Positions 1 through 14,392 of a stretch of 64,000 bases of DNA are shown here, in pieces. How positions within the stretch are numbered: the first letter of the stretch is position 1; each line of letters begins with the position of its first letter. Origin of the DNA: Hyphomicrobiales bacterium (GTDB taxonomy: Bacteria; Pseudomonadota; Alphaproteobacteria; Rhizobiales; Beijerinckiaceae); NCBI GenBank assembly GCA_003963405.1, contig RXIY01000022.1, forward strand, positions 1-64,000, read 5' to 3'. Both the position numbers and the translations under genes were made by a program. The notes below the pieces were generated by a model, which was not told the origin of the DNA, searched no databases, and saw only the letters and a list, made by a program, of their open reading frames with translations.

Positions 1-1865
<1,865 letters not shown>

Positions 1866-2163
1866 CTTCGTGTCCTGCTTTCGTCTGCGCACCCCGCTCG
1901 GCGGCGATGCGAAAAAGCGAGCGATCAGTATGCGTCGAAACTAGCAAGACGTAGGCCGTCAAATTCGACCGGCGATCCCTAGTCAGACCCTGGCCGCCTG
2001 GACGTTCGCTCTTTCGTCCATGCGCCATCGATGAGGCTGCGGCGTTCAAGCCCAAACGGCCCCGTTAACGCAGGAAATGGGATACGCGAACAACTGATTC
2101 AAGGACGGCGATTGGCCGCAAATCGCGGCCTGTTCGTCTGAAATCGCCGCGGCGCGCGCGAAT

Positions 2164-3429
<1,266 letters not shown>

Positions 3430-3714
3430 GATTTTCTCCTGATGAATCAATCCGCCGGGCGAATCGATCCAAACATGTGATACCGGCTTGGGCCTAACAA
3501 AAGGTGGAAAGCGCCCCTCGACGTTCCCCCACCCCTGCCGGTCCGAAATGGGCGGCCCCGCCGGGGCGCGCCCAAAACCCCGCGCGGGCCGCTCGCTCCC
3601 CCGCGCAAGCGCCTAGTCTATTTTAGGCCCGCCCGAATTTGCAACCTTTCCGCAATCTGGCGGCGAGCGCAAGCTCGAAACCCCGCCGGGCGGCCGTTTT
3701 CCGGGCGCGCCCGG

Positions 3715-4932
3715 TCAGCCAAGAATCTTCGGCACCCGGTTGAGGCGCAGCCGGAAGGCGTCCGGCATGCCGCTCCCCAGAAGCGGCCGCAGATACATTC
3801 TGAAAGCGTCCGTTACGTCCGTGCCGCACGGGCTGATGAATTCATCGGGCATGACTTTTGTTTTCGCCGCGATTTGTTCAAGGGGCGTGAGCTGATAGTC
3901 GACCGAATAAAAGCCCGTGCGGTGGATCGTCACGGAGCCGTCGCGATCTCCCCAAAGCGCATATTGGACGGCCTTCTCGCCCACTTCGCGGGCCTCGCGC
4001 TGGTCCACGTCCGAGACGCAGCCCACGAAGCTGCGCTGGACATAGCCGAAAGTATCCGCCCGGACGCGCTTGAAGCCGAGCTTTTCCTTGACGAGCTGGG
4101 TCAGTTCGTCCGCCAGCGCGCCGCCGCCGAGATGGACGTTGCCATGGGCGTCGCGCTCCACCTTTTTGGCGAGCTTTTCGGCGATCGGCACATGCTTTTC
4201 GTCGCTTATGCCTTCGGACACGGCGACGACGCAGCGGCCGTATTTGTCCATGGTCGCCTTCACGTCGGCCAGGAACTTGTCGATGCTGAAGGCGCGTTCG
4301 GGGAGATAGATGAGATGGGGGCCGTCGTCGGGGAACTTCTTGCCGAGCGCCGAGGCGGCGGTGAGGAAGCCGGCGTGCCGGCCCATGACGACCGCGATAT
4401 AGACGCCCGGCAGCGCCCAATTGTCGAGATTGGCGCCGGCGAAGGCCTGCGCCACCCAGCGCGCGGCCGAAGGGAAGCCCGGCGTGTGGTCATTGACCAT
4501 CAGGTCGTTGTCGATGGTCTTGGGGATATGGACGGCCCGCAGCGGATAATTGGCGTTGCGGGCCTCCTCCGAGACGATGCGGACGGTGTCCGACGAATCA
4601 TTGCCACCGATGTAGAAGAAGCAGCCGACGCCATGGGCGCGCAGCACCTTGAAGATTTCCTGGCAGTATTTCAGATCGGGCTTGTCGCGGGTGGAGCCGA
4701 GCGCCGAGGAGGGGGTGCAGGCCACGAGCTCCAGATTGTGCGTGGTCTCCTGGGTGAGGTCCACGAACTCCTCGTTGACGATGCCGCGCACGCCGTGGAA
4801 GGCGCCGTAAACGCGCTCGACTTCGCGGAACTTGCGGGATTCGAGAACGGCGCCGACCAGCGACTGGTTGATCACGGCGGTGGGACCGCCGCCCTGAGCG
4901 ACGACGACCTTGGAAAAATCGATGGACGACAC
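3715..4932 (-). CDS. pfp: Pyrophosphate-dependent 6-phosphofructokinase
   Basis: Reversible phosphorylation of fructose 6-phosphate using PPi instead of ATP, in glycolysis and gluconeogenesis; 405 aa. The phosphate-binding loop reads GGND (residues 109-112), the signature of the PPi-dependent enzymes where ATP-PFKs have GGDG. PKTIDND (137-143) is the catalytic motif and MGRHAGF the substrate-binding motif. Translation starts at GTG 4932 with AGGAGC upstream. PPi-PFK is characteristic of several methanotrophs and methylotrophs, including for related C5/C7 sugar phosphates, but the sequence alone does not settle the preferred substrate. It stands alone between clpX and a regulator gene. Confidence 0.93.
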   Translation of the reverse strand: MSSIDFSKVVVAQGGGPTAVINQSLVGAVLESRKFREVERVYGAFHGVRGIVNEEFVDLTQETTHNLELVACTPSSALGSTRDKPDLKYCQEIFKVLRAHGVGCFFYIGGNDSSDTVRIVSEEARNANYPLRAVHIPKTIDNDLMVNDHTPGFPSAARWVAQAFAGANLDNWALPGVYIAVVMGRHAGFLTAASALGKKFPDDGPHLIYLPERAFSIDKFLADVKATMDKYGRCVVAVSEGISDEKHVPIAEKLAKKVERDAHGNVHLGGGALADELTQLVKEKLGFKRVRADTFGYVQRSFVGCVSDVDQREAREVGEKAVQYALWGDRDGSVTIHRTGFYSVDYQLTPLEQIAAKTKVMPDEFISPCGTDVTDAFRMYLRPLLGSGMPDAFRLRLNRVPKILG

Positions 4933-5135
4933 GCGAAGCTCCTGTCGAGGCGCCGGTTGACTCGCCGCATCGGAGACGGGCGGCGTTGGCGGCGGTTTGA
5001 ACGGCCGGGGCGGGCGGCGCGAGCCCGGCGGGATGAATCGCCGTCCTTCGCATGAAGTAGCGGGCGCTCGCCGCGCGGCACTCTTATTACCAATCGGGCG
5101 TCTTTTCCACGAGAAATCGTGGGGAAACCTTGCGC

Positions 5136-5651
5136 CTAGATCAGCGGCCGGATCGCCCGGCCGAGCCTGACGATGCGGCGTATCTCACGCTTGGTGAAAT
5201 CCTCGAGGCTGGACGCTACGTCCACATGGCCGTTGGAGATGGCCATGCGCCAGGTCGCGCGCTCGGTCTTCTCGATCCAGCCGCGCGCCTCGAGGGCGAC
5301 GAGCTTGCGCCGCACCGTTTCGCGCGACATGCCGGTCTGGGCGGCGATGCGGCTCGCCGAAACGGCCCGCCGCTCCGGCGCGCCGCCGTTCTCGTGGGAA
5401 ACCCGGTCCCGCAAATAGCGCTGCGCGACCACGGTGAAGACCTGCATCTCGTGCAGGTCGCTGAAGACCGCGCAGCAGTCGGCGAGATGCGCGGCCATGA
5501 AGTCGACGACGTGAAGATGGAAAAGCCCGTTGCTCTCCCGCAGGATGCGGTGGACGGCGGCGTCCAGATCCTCCGTGGCGCCGTCGTCCGTCGTGGCGGC
5601 TTCTCGCGCCTTCGCCGGCGCTGCGGACCCGTTTCCCGCCATCAGGCGCAT
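5136..5651 (-). CDS. Winged helix-turn-helix transcriptional regulator
   Basis: Predicted cytosolic DNA-binding protein of 171 aa. The C-terminal half holds a clear helix-turn-helix (SASRIAAQTGMSRETVRRKL, roughly residues 93-112) followed by a wing-like stretch (EARGWIEKTERATWRM). The N-terminal half is helical with no recognisable ligand domain; in particular there is no cyclic-nucleotide-binding fold of the Crp/Fnr type. An in-frame TAA lies two codons upstream of the first ATG, so the gene cannot extend further. No good Shine-Dalgarno precedes that ATG or the in-frame ATG at 5642. It is transcribed divergently from the atypical response regulator across an AT-rich spacer. Its target is unknown. 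Confidence 0.75.
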   Translation of the reverse strand: MRLMAGNGSAAPAKAREAATTDDGATEDLDAAVHRILRESNGLFHLHVVDFMAAHLADCCAVFSDLHEMQVFTVVAQRYLRDRVSHENGGAPERRAVSASRIAAQTGMSRETVRRKLVALEARGWIEKTERATWRMAISNGHVDVASSLEDFTKREIRRIVRLGRAIRPLI

Positions 5652-6198
5652 GAATTAGCTGTCACGATTTTGCATAGCTCTTCAACTGCGCCGCCTCATA
5701 GATCGTGCGCGATATTCTCGGTCGCACCCTATCATATTAGCGGCGTTGGCGCGACATGGCGGCAGATCAACCACGCAGAGATGCATTGACTGCCAATGTG
5801 ACGAGAGCGGCTGTCGGATCGCTGTAGAGGAGATGTTGTGGTTAACGTGCAGCTTCACATGCCGTGTAACACGACATTGATGCGGCTGGAGTAGGGAGAT
5901 TTTTGGGCTATCTGCATAAGATCTCACCTAAAATCATGACTTTATGAGGGGCAGCTGTTTTGGCGCTATAGCTACGATATGCATCGCAATTTTGCGCTCA
6001 GGTAGATGTCGGAAGTTGAAGTCTGTGTTCTGTTAAACATAGCTGGTCGTGGTCTATCTTTGTTTCAATAAAGAGGTGGATGCGACTGGCGCGAAAATGG
6101 CGCTGTTACTGGCTCTAGCGTGTAAGGCGAAATTATGTTACACACGGTTGCTCAAAGTTGCGTTCTTTGAAAGGCGCCCATTTTTAGTGGAAATAGAA
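5652..6198. other. AT-rich divergent intergenic region
   Basis: About 550 bp without a convincing gene, visibly richer in A and T than the rest of the window. It separates two divergently transcribed regulators and should hold both promoters. Small elements are visible: CGTGT-A-ACACG at 5863-5873, a related TGTTACAC string near 6136, and TGCATA-containing strings at 5671 and 5913 that resemble the tandem repeat at 7354-7373. The open frame can be read upstream from GTG 6049 into the response regulator, but that stretch has no domain and is treated as leader. Confidence 0.5.
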
Positions 6199-7026
6199 AT
6201 GCCTGCGGTAAGCCCATCGGTCAAAATACTCACAGCAAGCGACCTTAATCGGAAAAGCATTTTGTTGGCGGAATGCGGTTCTACTTTTGGCGCGAAAGTT
6301 CAGTCGAGTCTCATAAAGCATGGGTATGAAGTCAATGCAACAGCATCTGGCTCCGAAGATTTGCGTTTTATAGCTGAAAAAGATCCAGACATAATAATTC
6401 TCAACCTCGACATTGAGGGTTGCGACGAACTTGAGATTTTGAGGAAAATGCGCGAATTAACTGATGCGACTATCATCGCTATCTCAGCCGCGGAAGACGA
6501 AACAGAAGAAATATTGGCTCTTGAAGTCGGCGCTGATGATTACATCAAAGTGCCATGCAGAACAAGAATGCTGCTTGCGCATCTCCATGCAAACTTCAGG
6601 CGACATCTACGGATTTTAAACAATAATTCGGCGCCGAGCAGGGATCGGACTGGACAAATACAATACGCCAATCACCAACTTGATGGGAGCGCAGAGAATG
6701 GACGAAGGGTGCATGCATTTGCAGGCATAATCTACGACGGGGATGGAATTAATTTCAGGACCAAAGACGGCGTTGCTATAAATTTTACCGGATTAGAGCT
6801 CATGTTGCTGCAGCGTCTGATTAAAAACGTTAATGCTTATGTGTCGCCACGTGATCTTCAAAAACAATTGTATAATATTCGAGGCGCGAGTAATTCACCC
6901 AGGCTCCGCATGCAGGTCAGCAGACTAAGGCGCAAACTGGAACGGCATTCAACCAACGGCAAGCTAATTTTTAACTCGAATGGACGAGGCTACATGCTGG
7001 CAGCTGATATAACGGAAATTGAATAG
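6199..7026 (+). CDS. Atypical OmpR/PhoB-family response regulator (degenerate receiver)
   Basis: Predicted transcription factor of 275 aa from the ATG at 6199; an in-frame GTG at 6049 would add 50 residues without a domain. Residues about 18-135 have the receiver pattern, yet the phospho-acceptor position reads IIILNLDIEG with Asn69 for Asp, the acidic pair (normally EDD) reads ECG at 25-27, and the conserved Lys of the KP motif is Val118 (DYIKVP). Only the switch Ser/Thr (Ser96) is kept. The C-terminal winged helix is intact (GLELMLLQRL, RMQVSRLRRKLE, GRGYML). Codon use is much more AT-rich than its neighbours. No histidine kinase is adjacent. It probably acts without phosphorylation, which is inference. 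Confidence 0.82.
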   Translation: MPAVSPSVKILTASDLNRKSILLAECGSTFGAKVQSSLIKHGYEVNATASGSEDLRFIAEKDPDIIILNLDIEGCDELEILRKMRELTDATIIAISAAEDETEEILALEVGADDYIKVPCRTRMLLAHLHANFRRHLRILNNNSAPSRDRTGQIQYANHQLDGSAENGRRVHAFAGIIYDGDGINFRTKDGVAINFTGLELMLLQRLIKNVNAYVSPRDLQKQLYNIRGASNSPRLRMQVSRLRRKLERHSTNGKLIFNSNGRGYMLAADITEIE

Positions 7027-7309
7027 GCGTCGGTAATTGTGTGGAACCTTCAGTGCTTTGGATGTCTGGCATGGTTGGAGTAGTAACATGGTTTTTTTGC
7101 AACATAGGCAGATATGTATTTGGAGATGCGCTCAGTTTGACTGTGTACCAGCGCGTTTGAATATATTAACGCCGTCCCGGAGCATGGATAGAGTTGGTAT
7201 CAATGATTACAGCCGCCGGGGCAGTGCTCGTCTTGTCAATGACTGCATCAATAGTTGTTCTGTTGGTTGACTTGTTGGTTGTCATTGGAAGATGCCACGC
7301 TTTTGCGAA

Positions 7310-7356
7310 AAAGCACCGCATATCTACTTAAAGATATGCAGTGCTTTCGTATTTTT
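7310..7356. terminator. Bidirectional intrinsic terminator between the response regulator and secA
   Basis: Left arm AAAGCAC-C-GCATATCT (7310-7325), six-base loop ACTTAA, right arm AGATATGC-A-GTGCTTT (7332-7347). There is a single mismatch in a 16-position stem. T-runs lie at 7352-7356 on the plus strand and, on the minus strand, just after the stem. It lies between two convergent genes and could serve both. Confidence 0.65.
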
Positions 7357-7373
7357 GCATAACTTTGCATAAC
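7354..7373. repeat. Tandem 10-bp direct repeat TTTGCATAAC x2
   Basis: TTTGCATAAC occurs twice head to tail with no spacer (7354-7363 and 7364-7373). It directly abuts a perfect 7-bp GC hairpin (AACCGCC-AGC-GGCGGTT, 7371-7387) just beyond the secA stop codon. A 10-bp period is one helical turn, as in binding sites of OmpR-family regulators, but the location downstream of genes on both strands argues against ordinary promoter control. Confidence 0.6.
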
Positions 7374-7400
7374 CGCCAGCGGCGGTTAAGTCATTGTTAT

Positions 7401-10226
<2,826 letters not shown>

Positions 10227-10441
10227 TCCCGCGAACCTTTCTCGATGGCGCGCCGCGAGAGCCTGCGCCAAGTCGAGGGGCGGCCAAAGCGGAGCGTCGC
10301 AAATGCTTTGGAAAAGCAACCGCTTGCGACAGCGTCCGGGACTCCGGGCGTTCAGGCCGACGCGGCATTTCCGCCGGACAGATAAGGGGAGGGGCAACCC
10401 TTGTCAATGTAAGCCAAAGGGGCGCGGGCGGCGCGGGCGCC

Positions 10442-11425
10442 TCACGGGGCCTCGTTGATCGCCCGGAACGGCTTCGGCATCCGCCCGCTCTTGAGCAAGC
10501 GCGAGAAGATTTGCAATCCGCCCGGCTCATTGCCGTTGGGATGCACCAGCACGATGGAGCCGGCGCGCGGCGGCGGGCCGAGTGCGAGCCAGCTGTCCGC
10601 CCCGAGCGCCACGAGATGGCGCGACTCGAGCCTCTCCAGCAGGGCGCTGTCCGAGACGAGGCCGGGGAAGCGGAAGAAGACGGAGGGCGTCTCGCCATGG
10701 CTGATGAGAAGCTTCTCGGTCTCGAAAATCTCGGCGTCGAGGTCGACGCCGGGGCGCAGCAGATAGTTTTGCGCATCCGCGCGCCCGCGCACGTAAGGGT
10801 GCGTATAGGAATGGTTGGCCCAGGCGATATCGAGCGCGCCGGAGCGGCGCTTGTCCTGAAGCCAGGCGAAATCCGCGGCGTGATGGGCGATCCAGCCGCC
10901 GGAGACGGCGAGCGTGATCGGCGTCCCCGGCCCCTGCGCCGCCACCTCCTCGATGAAGGCGCGGTCGAGCGGCTTCTGGCTCGGGCAGAGGTCGCCCGTC
11001 ACATAGGAGCCCGCGCCTTGCCCGTGAACGTGCCCGGCGTTGACCAGCGCCGGCGGCCGGTCAGGGTCGGCCGGCGGGCGCACGGCCTTCATGAAGCGCG
11101 TTTCGGCCTGTTCCGCGTCGCTCGTCTCGACGCAGCGCCAGCAGGCGGCGGGTTCGAGCGCGGTGGCGAGGCTTTGCGGATCGACTGTCAGCAGCAGCGC
11201 GTCGCCGTCGATCCGCATCCGGCGGGTGGCGAGCCGCGTCGCCTCGCCTCTTGCGCAGCTCTCGAAGACCGGCGTGTATTCCGTAATCTGCGCGCCCGAC
11301 GAGACGGCCGCCGGCCCGCACGTCTCCTCCCCGCGCGCCGTTGCGGCGGCCGCGAGCGAGGCGCAAAATAGGAGCAGGAGCGAAGCGGGTTTCACGGTCG
11401 CGATGTGTAGCAGAAACTCTGCCAT
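10442..11425 (-). CDS. NodB-type polysaccharide deacetylase family protein, exported
   Basis: Predicted exported carbohydrate-esterase-4-like hydrolase that would remove N- or O-acetyl groups from a glycan; 327 aa from the first ATG. A hydrophobic signal peptide (PASLLLLFCASLAAAATA) follows, and GTG 11395 would start it more cleanly. The metal-binding H-S-x-x-H motif appears as NHSYTHP, an aspartate lies in YVTGDLC, and FFRFPG matches the arginine-containing motif 3. The substrate cannot be told from sequence. The ATG overlaps the divergent acetyltransferase start by two bases, so any promoters lie inside the opposing coding sequences. Confidence 0.8.
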   Translation of the reverse strand: MAEFLLHIATVKPASLLLLFCASLAAAATARGEETCGPAAVSSGAQITEYTPVFESCARGEATRLATRRMRIDGDALLLTVDPQSLATALEPAACWRCVETSDAEQAETRFMKAVRPPADPDRPPALVNAGHVHGQGAGSYVTGDLCPSQKPLDRAFIEEVAAQGPGTPITLAVSGGWIAHHAADFAWLQDKRRSGALDIAWANHSYTHPYVRGRADAQNYLLRPGVDLDAEIFETEKLLISHGETPSVFFRFPGLVSDSALLERLESRHLVALGADSWLALGPPPRAGSIVLVHPNGNEPGGLQIFSRLLKSGRMPKPFRAINEAP

Positions 11426-11861
11426 GGAAAAGCCGGGCCTCGAGATGGAGGCTGTGGAATCAGCCGAGGTCGCCGCCCGCCTCGGGGCGGAGATCGCGGC
11501 GCGCTACGGCCCGCGCGAGGAGGCGCCTCTCTCCCTCGTCATGCGCGACGGGGCTGGCGCGCTCGTCGCCGGGCTCAACGGGCTCACCCATTGGCGCTGG
11601 CTTTATATAAGGCATCTGTGGGTCGCGCCCGCTCGCCGGCGCGAGGGTCTGGCGTCGCGGCTGATCGAAGCGGCCGAGCGCGCCGCTTGCGACCGCGGCG
11701 CCATCGGGGGCTATATCGACACCTTCGACCCGCGCGTCGCCGCCTTCTATCTGCGGCGCGGCTTCTCGCAGGTGGGGGAAATCGCCGATTTTCCGCCGGG
11801 CGGCCAGCGGATTTTCCTGAGCAAGCGGCTGGCGCCTCAGGGAGACGCCGGGGAGGGGTAG
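11424..11861 (+). CDS. GNAT family N-acetyltransferase
   Basis: Acetyl-CoA-dependent N-acetyltransferase fold, 145 aa, with unknown acceptor. The central strand LYIRHLWVAPARRREGLASRL carries the Q/RxxGxG/A-type CoA-binding loop (here RRREGLAS), and DPRVAAFYLRRGF is the typical C-terminal motif. ATG 11424 is chosen because earlier in-frame codons run through the opposing deacetylase gene. The stop codon is immediately followed by the start codon of the alcohol dehydrogenase, so the two are probably co-transcribed and co-translated. Confidence 0.82.
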   Translation: MEKPGLEMEAVESAEVAARLGAEIAARYGPREEAPLSLVMRDGAGALVAGLNGLTHWRWLYIRHLWVAPARRREGLASRLIEAAERAACDRGAIGGYIDTFDPRVAAFYLRRGFSQVGEIADFPPGGQRIFLSKRLAPQGDAGEG

Positions 11862-12857
11862 ATGCCCGAGACGATGTCCGCCATGGTGCTGCGGGAACCC
11901 GGAACGCCGCTCGCGATGGAGGAGCGCCCGCTGCCTGCGCCCGGTGCCGGCGAGCTGCTGCTGCGCATCGAGGCCTGCGGCGTCTGCCGAACCGATCTTC
12001 ACGTCGTCGACGGCGAGCTGACGCGGCCGAAGCTTCCGATCATCCCCGGCCACGAGATCGTCGGCCGGGTCGCGGCGGTCGGGCCGGGCGTGACGGGCGT
12101 TGCGCTCGGGAGCCGCGTCGGCGTGCCCTGGCTCGGCCACGCCTGCGGCCATTGCCCCTATTGCGCCAGCGCGCGCGAAAATCTCTGCGACGATCCGCTC
12201 TTCACCGGCTACACGCGCGACGGCGGCTACGCCACGCATACGCTCGCCGACGCCTCCTTCAGTTTTCTGCTGCCCGAGGGGGCCGACGCCGCGACGCTGG
12301 CGCCGCTGCTCTGCGCGGGGCTCATCGGCTGGCGCACGCTCAAGATGGCGGGCCCGGCGCAGGCAATCGGCATTTACGGCTTCGGCGCGGCGGCGCATAT
12401 CATCGCGCAGGTGGCGATCCTTCAGGGCAAGCGCGTGCACGCCTTCGTGCGGCCCGGCGACGATGCGGCGGCCGCCTTCGCCTTGTCGCTCGGCGCGGCG
12501 AGCGCGCAATCGTCGAACGCGCCCGCGCCGGAGCCGCTCGACGCCGCGCTGATCTTCGCTCCCGTCGGCGCGCTGGTCCCGCAGGCGCTCGCGGCCGTGA
12601 AGAAGGGCGGCGCCGTCGTCTGCGGCGGCATCCATATGAGCGACATACCGGCCTTCCCCTATGCGCTGCTGTGGGAGGAGCGCCGGCTCCTCTCCGTCGC
12701 CAATCTCACCCGCGAGGATGCCCGCGAATTCCTCGCCCTCGCGCCGACCCTGCCGCTCGAGATGCACGCCGTCCCCTATCCGCTGGCGCAGGCGAACGAA
12801 GCCCTGAGCGATCTGCGCGACGGGCGCCTGCAAGGCGCGGCGGTGCTCGTGCCGTGA
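11862..12857 (+). CDS. Zinc-dependent alcohol dehydrogenase family protein
   Basis: Medium-chain NAD(P)-dependent dehydrogenase of 331 aa. The catalytic zinc site is visible as CGVCRTDLHV and GHEIVGRV. The structural zinc lobe has four cysteines (ACGHCPYCASARENLC). A Rossmann segment follows (AIGIYGFGAAAHIIAQVA), although its glycine motif is GFGAAAH rather than the usual GxGxxG. GGGGAGG precedes the ATG and the gene abuts the acetyltransferase. It resembles AdhP/AdhA-like enzymes that oxidise primary alcohols or reduce aldehydes; the substrate is not determined here. Confidence 0.88.
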   Translation: MPETMSAMVLREPGTPLAMEERPLPAPGAGELLLRIEACGVCRTDLHVVDGELTRPKLPIIPGHEIVGRVAAVGPGVTGVALGSRVGVPWLGHACGHCPYCASARENLCDDPLFTGYTRDGGYATHTLADASFSFLLPEGADAATLAPLLCAGLIGWRTLKMAGPAQAIGIYGFGAAAHIIAQVAILQGKRVHAFVRPGDDAAAAFALSLGAASAQSSNAPAPEPLDAALIFAPVGALVPQALAAVKKGGAVVCGGIHMSDIPAFPYALLWEERRLLSVANLTREDAREFLALAPTLPLEMHAVPYPLAQANEALSDLRDGRLQGAAVLVP

Positions 12858-12862
12858 GCCCT

Positions 12863-12882
12863 CTCCCCCGCTGGCGGGGGAG
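12863..12882. terminator. Hairpin between convergent genes
   Basis: CTCCCCCG-CTGG-CGGGGGAG fills the 29-bp gap between the alcohol dehydrogenase and the phosphotransferase/kinase genes, which converge. There is no T-run on either side, so a termination role is likely but unproven. The sequence resembles the C-rich arms of repeat elements elsewhere in the window. Confidence 0.4.
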
Positions 12883-12886
12883 GAGG

Positions 12887-14392
12887 TCAGGCCCGGCGCA
12901 ACGAAGCCGGTAGAGAGGCGGAAAGCGCCGCCGCCACTTCGCAAACTTCGCCGGCCGCCTCGATCCGCCGCCAGCCGATTTCGCCCGTCTCCTTTTTGAT
13001 CTGCGCCTCCAGCACCTCAGCCGTCGCGTCCGACACGTCGCCGATGCGGCGCTCGACGCGGGCGAGGCGGTGTCCAAGGTCGACATCGAGCCAGAAGCCG
13101 AAGAAGGGCACGCCGGCCGTTCGCGCCGCCGCCTCGATCGCCGCGCGGTCCTGCGGTCGGTCGAAGACGGCGTCGACGACGACCGGCCATCCGGCCGCCG
13201 CGACGCGCGCGGCGCTCGCGAACATGTCCGCATAGACTTTCGCGGAGACGGCGCTTTCATAGGCCGACGCTGGCAGCCGCGTCGCGGGCGAGGCGTCGAA
13301 CAATCGCTTGCGGATGCGGTCGCTGTTGAAAATGCGCGCGCCCGGCGCGGGATTGAGGGTCGGCGCCAGCGCCGCTGCGACGCTCGATTTGCCGGAGCCG
13401 CTGAAGCCGCCGATGGCGACGACCGCGCCGGCGCTCGGACGCAGCAGGGCGCGCGACGACAGGAAAAAGGCGCGCGCCGTCTCGCCATGGCCCTGCGCGG
13501 CCTCGACATGGGCGCGGATCGTCGCGCGCAGCGACATGAAGAAAGGCAGGAGCGGCAGCCCGTCGTCTTCCTCCTCCCGCCGCGCGTCGAGGTAGCGGTT
13601 GAAGGCGACATTGGCGAGGGCGGGAAGGCCCATGCGGCAAAGATCCATCAGCAGGAAGGCGATGTCGTAGAGAACGTCGATCGTTGAAATATCGTCGGAG
13701 AATTCGATGCAGTCGAAGGGCGTGGGTTCGCCCTCGAAGAGGCAGATGTTGCGCAGATTGAGATCGCCGTGGCAGGGCCGCACAAGGCCCGCGCGCCGCC
13801 GCGCGTCGATCAGCGCGCCCGTCTCGGCCAGCGCGCCGCGCAAGCGGGAAAGATGCGCGTCGGTTTCCTCGCCGTCGCCCGCGGGCGCCTGCCGCAGGCT
13901 TTCGGCCATGCTGTCGATGATGCGCGCGATCGCCTCCGCGCCGCCGCGGCTTCTGTCGGGCGGCGCCGCGTCATGGGACTGCGCCACGCGCCTTGCGAGG
14001 CGTTCGATCAGCGCCGGCGTTAGCCGGCTCCGGCGGGCCATGTCCTCGAAGAGCGCGTCGTCGGCGAAGCGGCGCATCTCCACGACGGCGTCGACGAAGG
14101 CGCCGGCGCCGTCGAGCGCGAGCGCGCCGTCGGCTTCCCGCGTCACGCGGCGCGCACCGAGATAAAGCGCGGCCGAAAAGCGCCGGTTGAGCGCAACCTC
14201 TCGCGCGCACATGTCGAGCCGCCGCGCCGGCGTCGAAAAATCGAGGTAGGGCAGACGCACGGCGCGCTTGAGCTTGTAGACGCGCGTCGCGCCGAGCATC
14301 ACGACCGAGATATGCGTCACGATGATGCGTGTCGCGCCGAGGCTATTTGCGAGAAACTCGACGGTCTCCTGTTGCGGACCGAGATCAGTCAT
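12887..14392 (-). CDS. Fused phosphotransferase (APH-like) and P-loop kinase protein
   Basis: Two-domain cytosolic protein of 501 aa. The N-terminal part (to about residue 310) is an aminoglycoside/choline-kinase-like phosphotransferase with the Brenner motif HGDLNLRN (residues 208-215) and the metal-binding aspartate in EFSDDISTID. The C-terminal part (about 325-501) is an AAA_33/zeta-toxin-like kinase with Walker A GFSGSGKSS (329-337). Proteins with this fusion are widespread but uncharacterised. The start overlaps the end of the Mg2+ ATPase gene by 8 bp, so expression is translationally coupled to it. Resistance to an aminoglycoside should not be assumed. Confidence 0.85.
   Translation of the reverse strand: MTDLGPQQETVEFLANSLGATRIIVTHISVVMLGATRVYKLKRAVRLPYLDFSTPARRLDMCAREVALNRRFSAALYLGARRVTREADGALALDGAGAFVDAVVEMRRFADDALFEDMARRSRLTPALIERLARRVAQSHDAAPPDRSRGGAEAIARIIDSMAESLRQAPAGDGEETDAHLSRLRGALAETGALIDARRRAGLVRPCHGDLNLRNICLFEGEPTPFDCIEFSDDISTIDVLYDIAFLLMDLCRMGLPALANVAFNRYLDARREEEDDGLPLLPFFMSLRATIRAHVEAAQGHGETARAFFLSSRALLRPSAGAVVAIGGFSGSGKSSVAAALAPTLNPAPGARIFNSDRIRKRLFDASPATRLPASAYESAVSAKVYADMFASAARVAAAGWPVVVDAVFDRPQDRAAIEAAARTAGVPFFGFWLDVDLGHRLARVERRIGDVSDATAEVLEAQIKKETGEIGWRRIEAAGEVCEVAAALSASLPASLRRA

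Noticed and set aside
3701-3714. Palindrome CCGGGCGCGCCCGG after pfp as terminator
   Set aside because: On the pfp strand it is followed by AAAA, not a T-run, so it does not fit an intrinsic terminator.
7037-7270. 77-codon frame after the response regulator
   Set aside because: No ribosome site, no recognisable domain and composition like the AT-rich spacer; not supported as a gene.
12887-14392. Aminoglycoside resistance gene
   Set aside because: The APH-like domain is fused to an unrelated kinase and sits with mgtA; this family is widespread in non-resistant bacteria.
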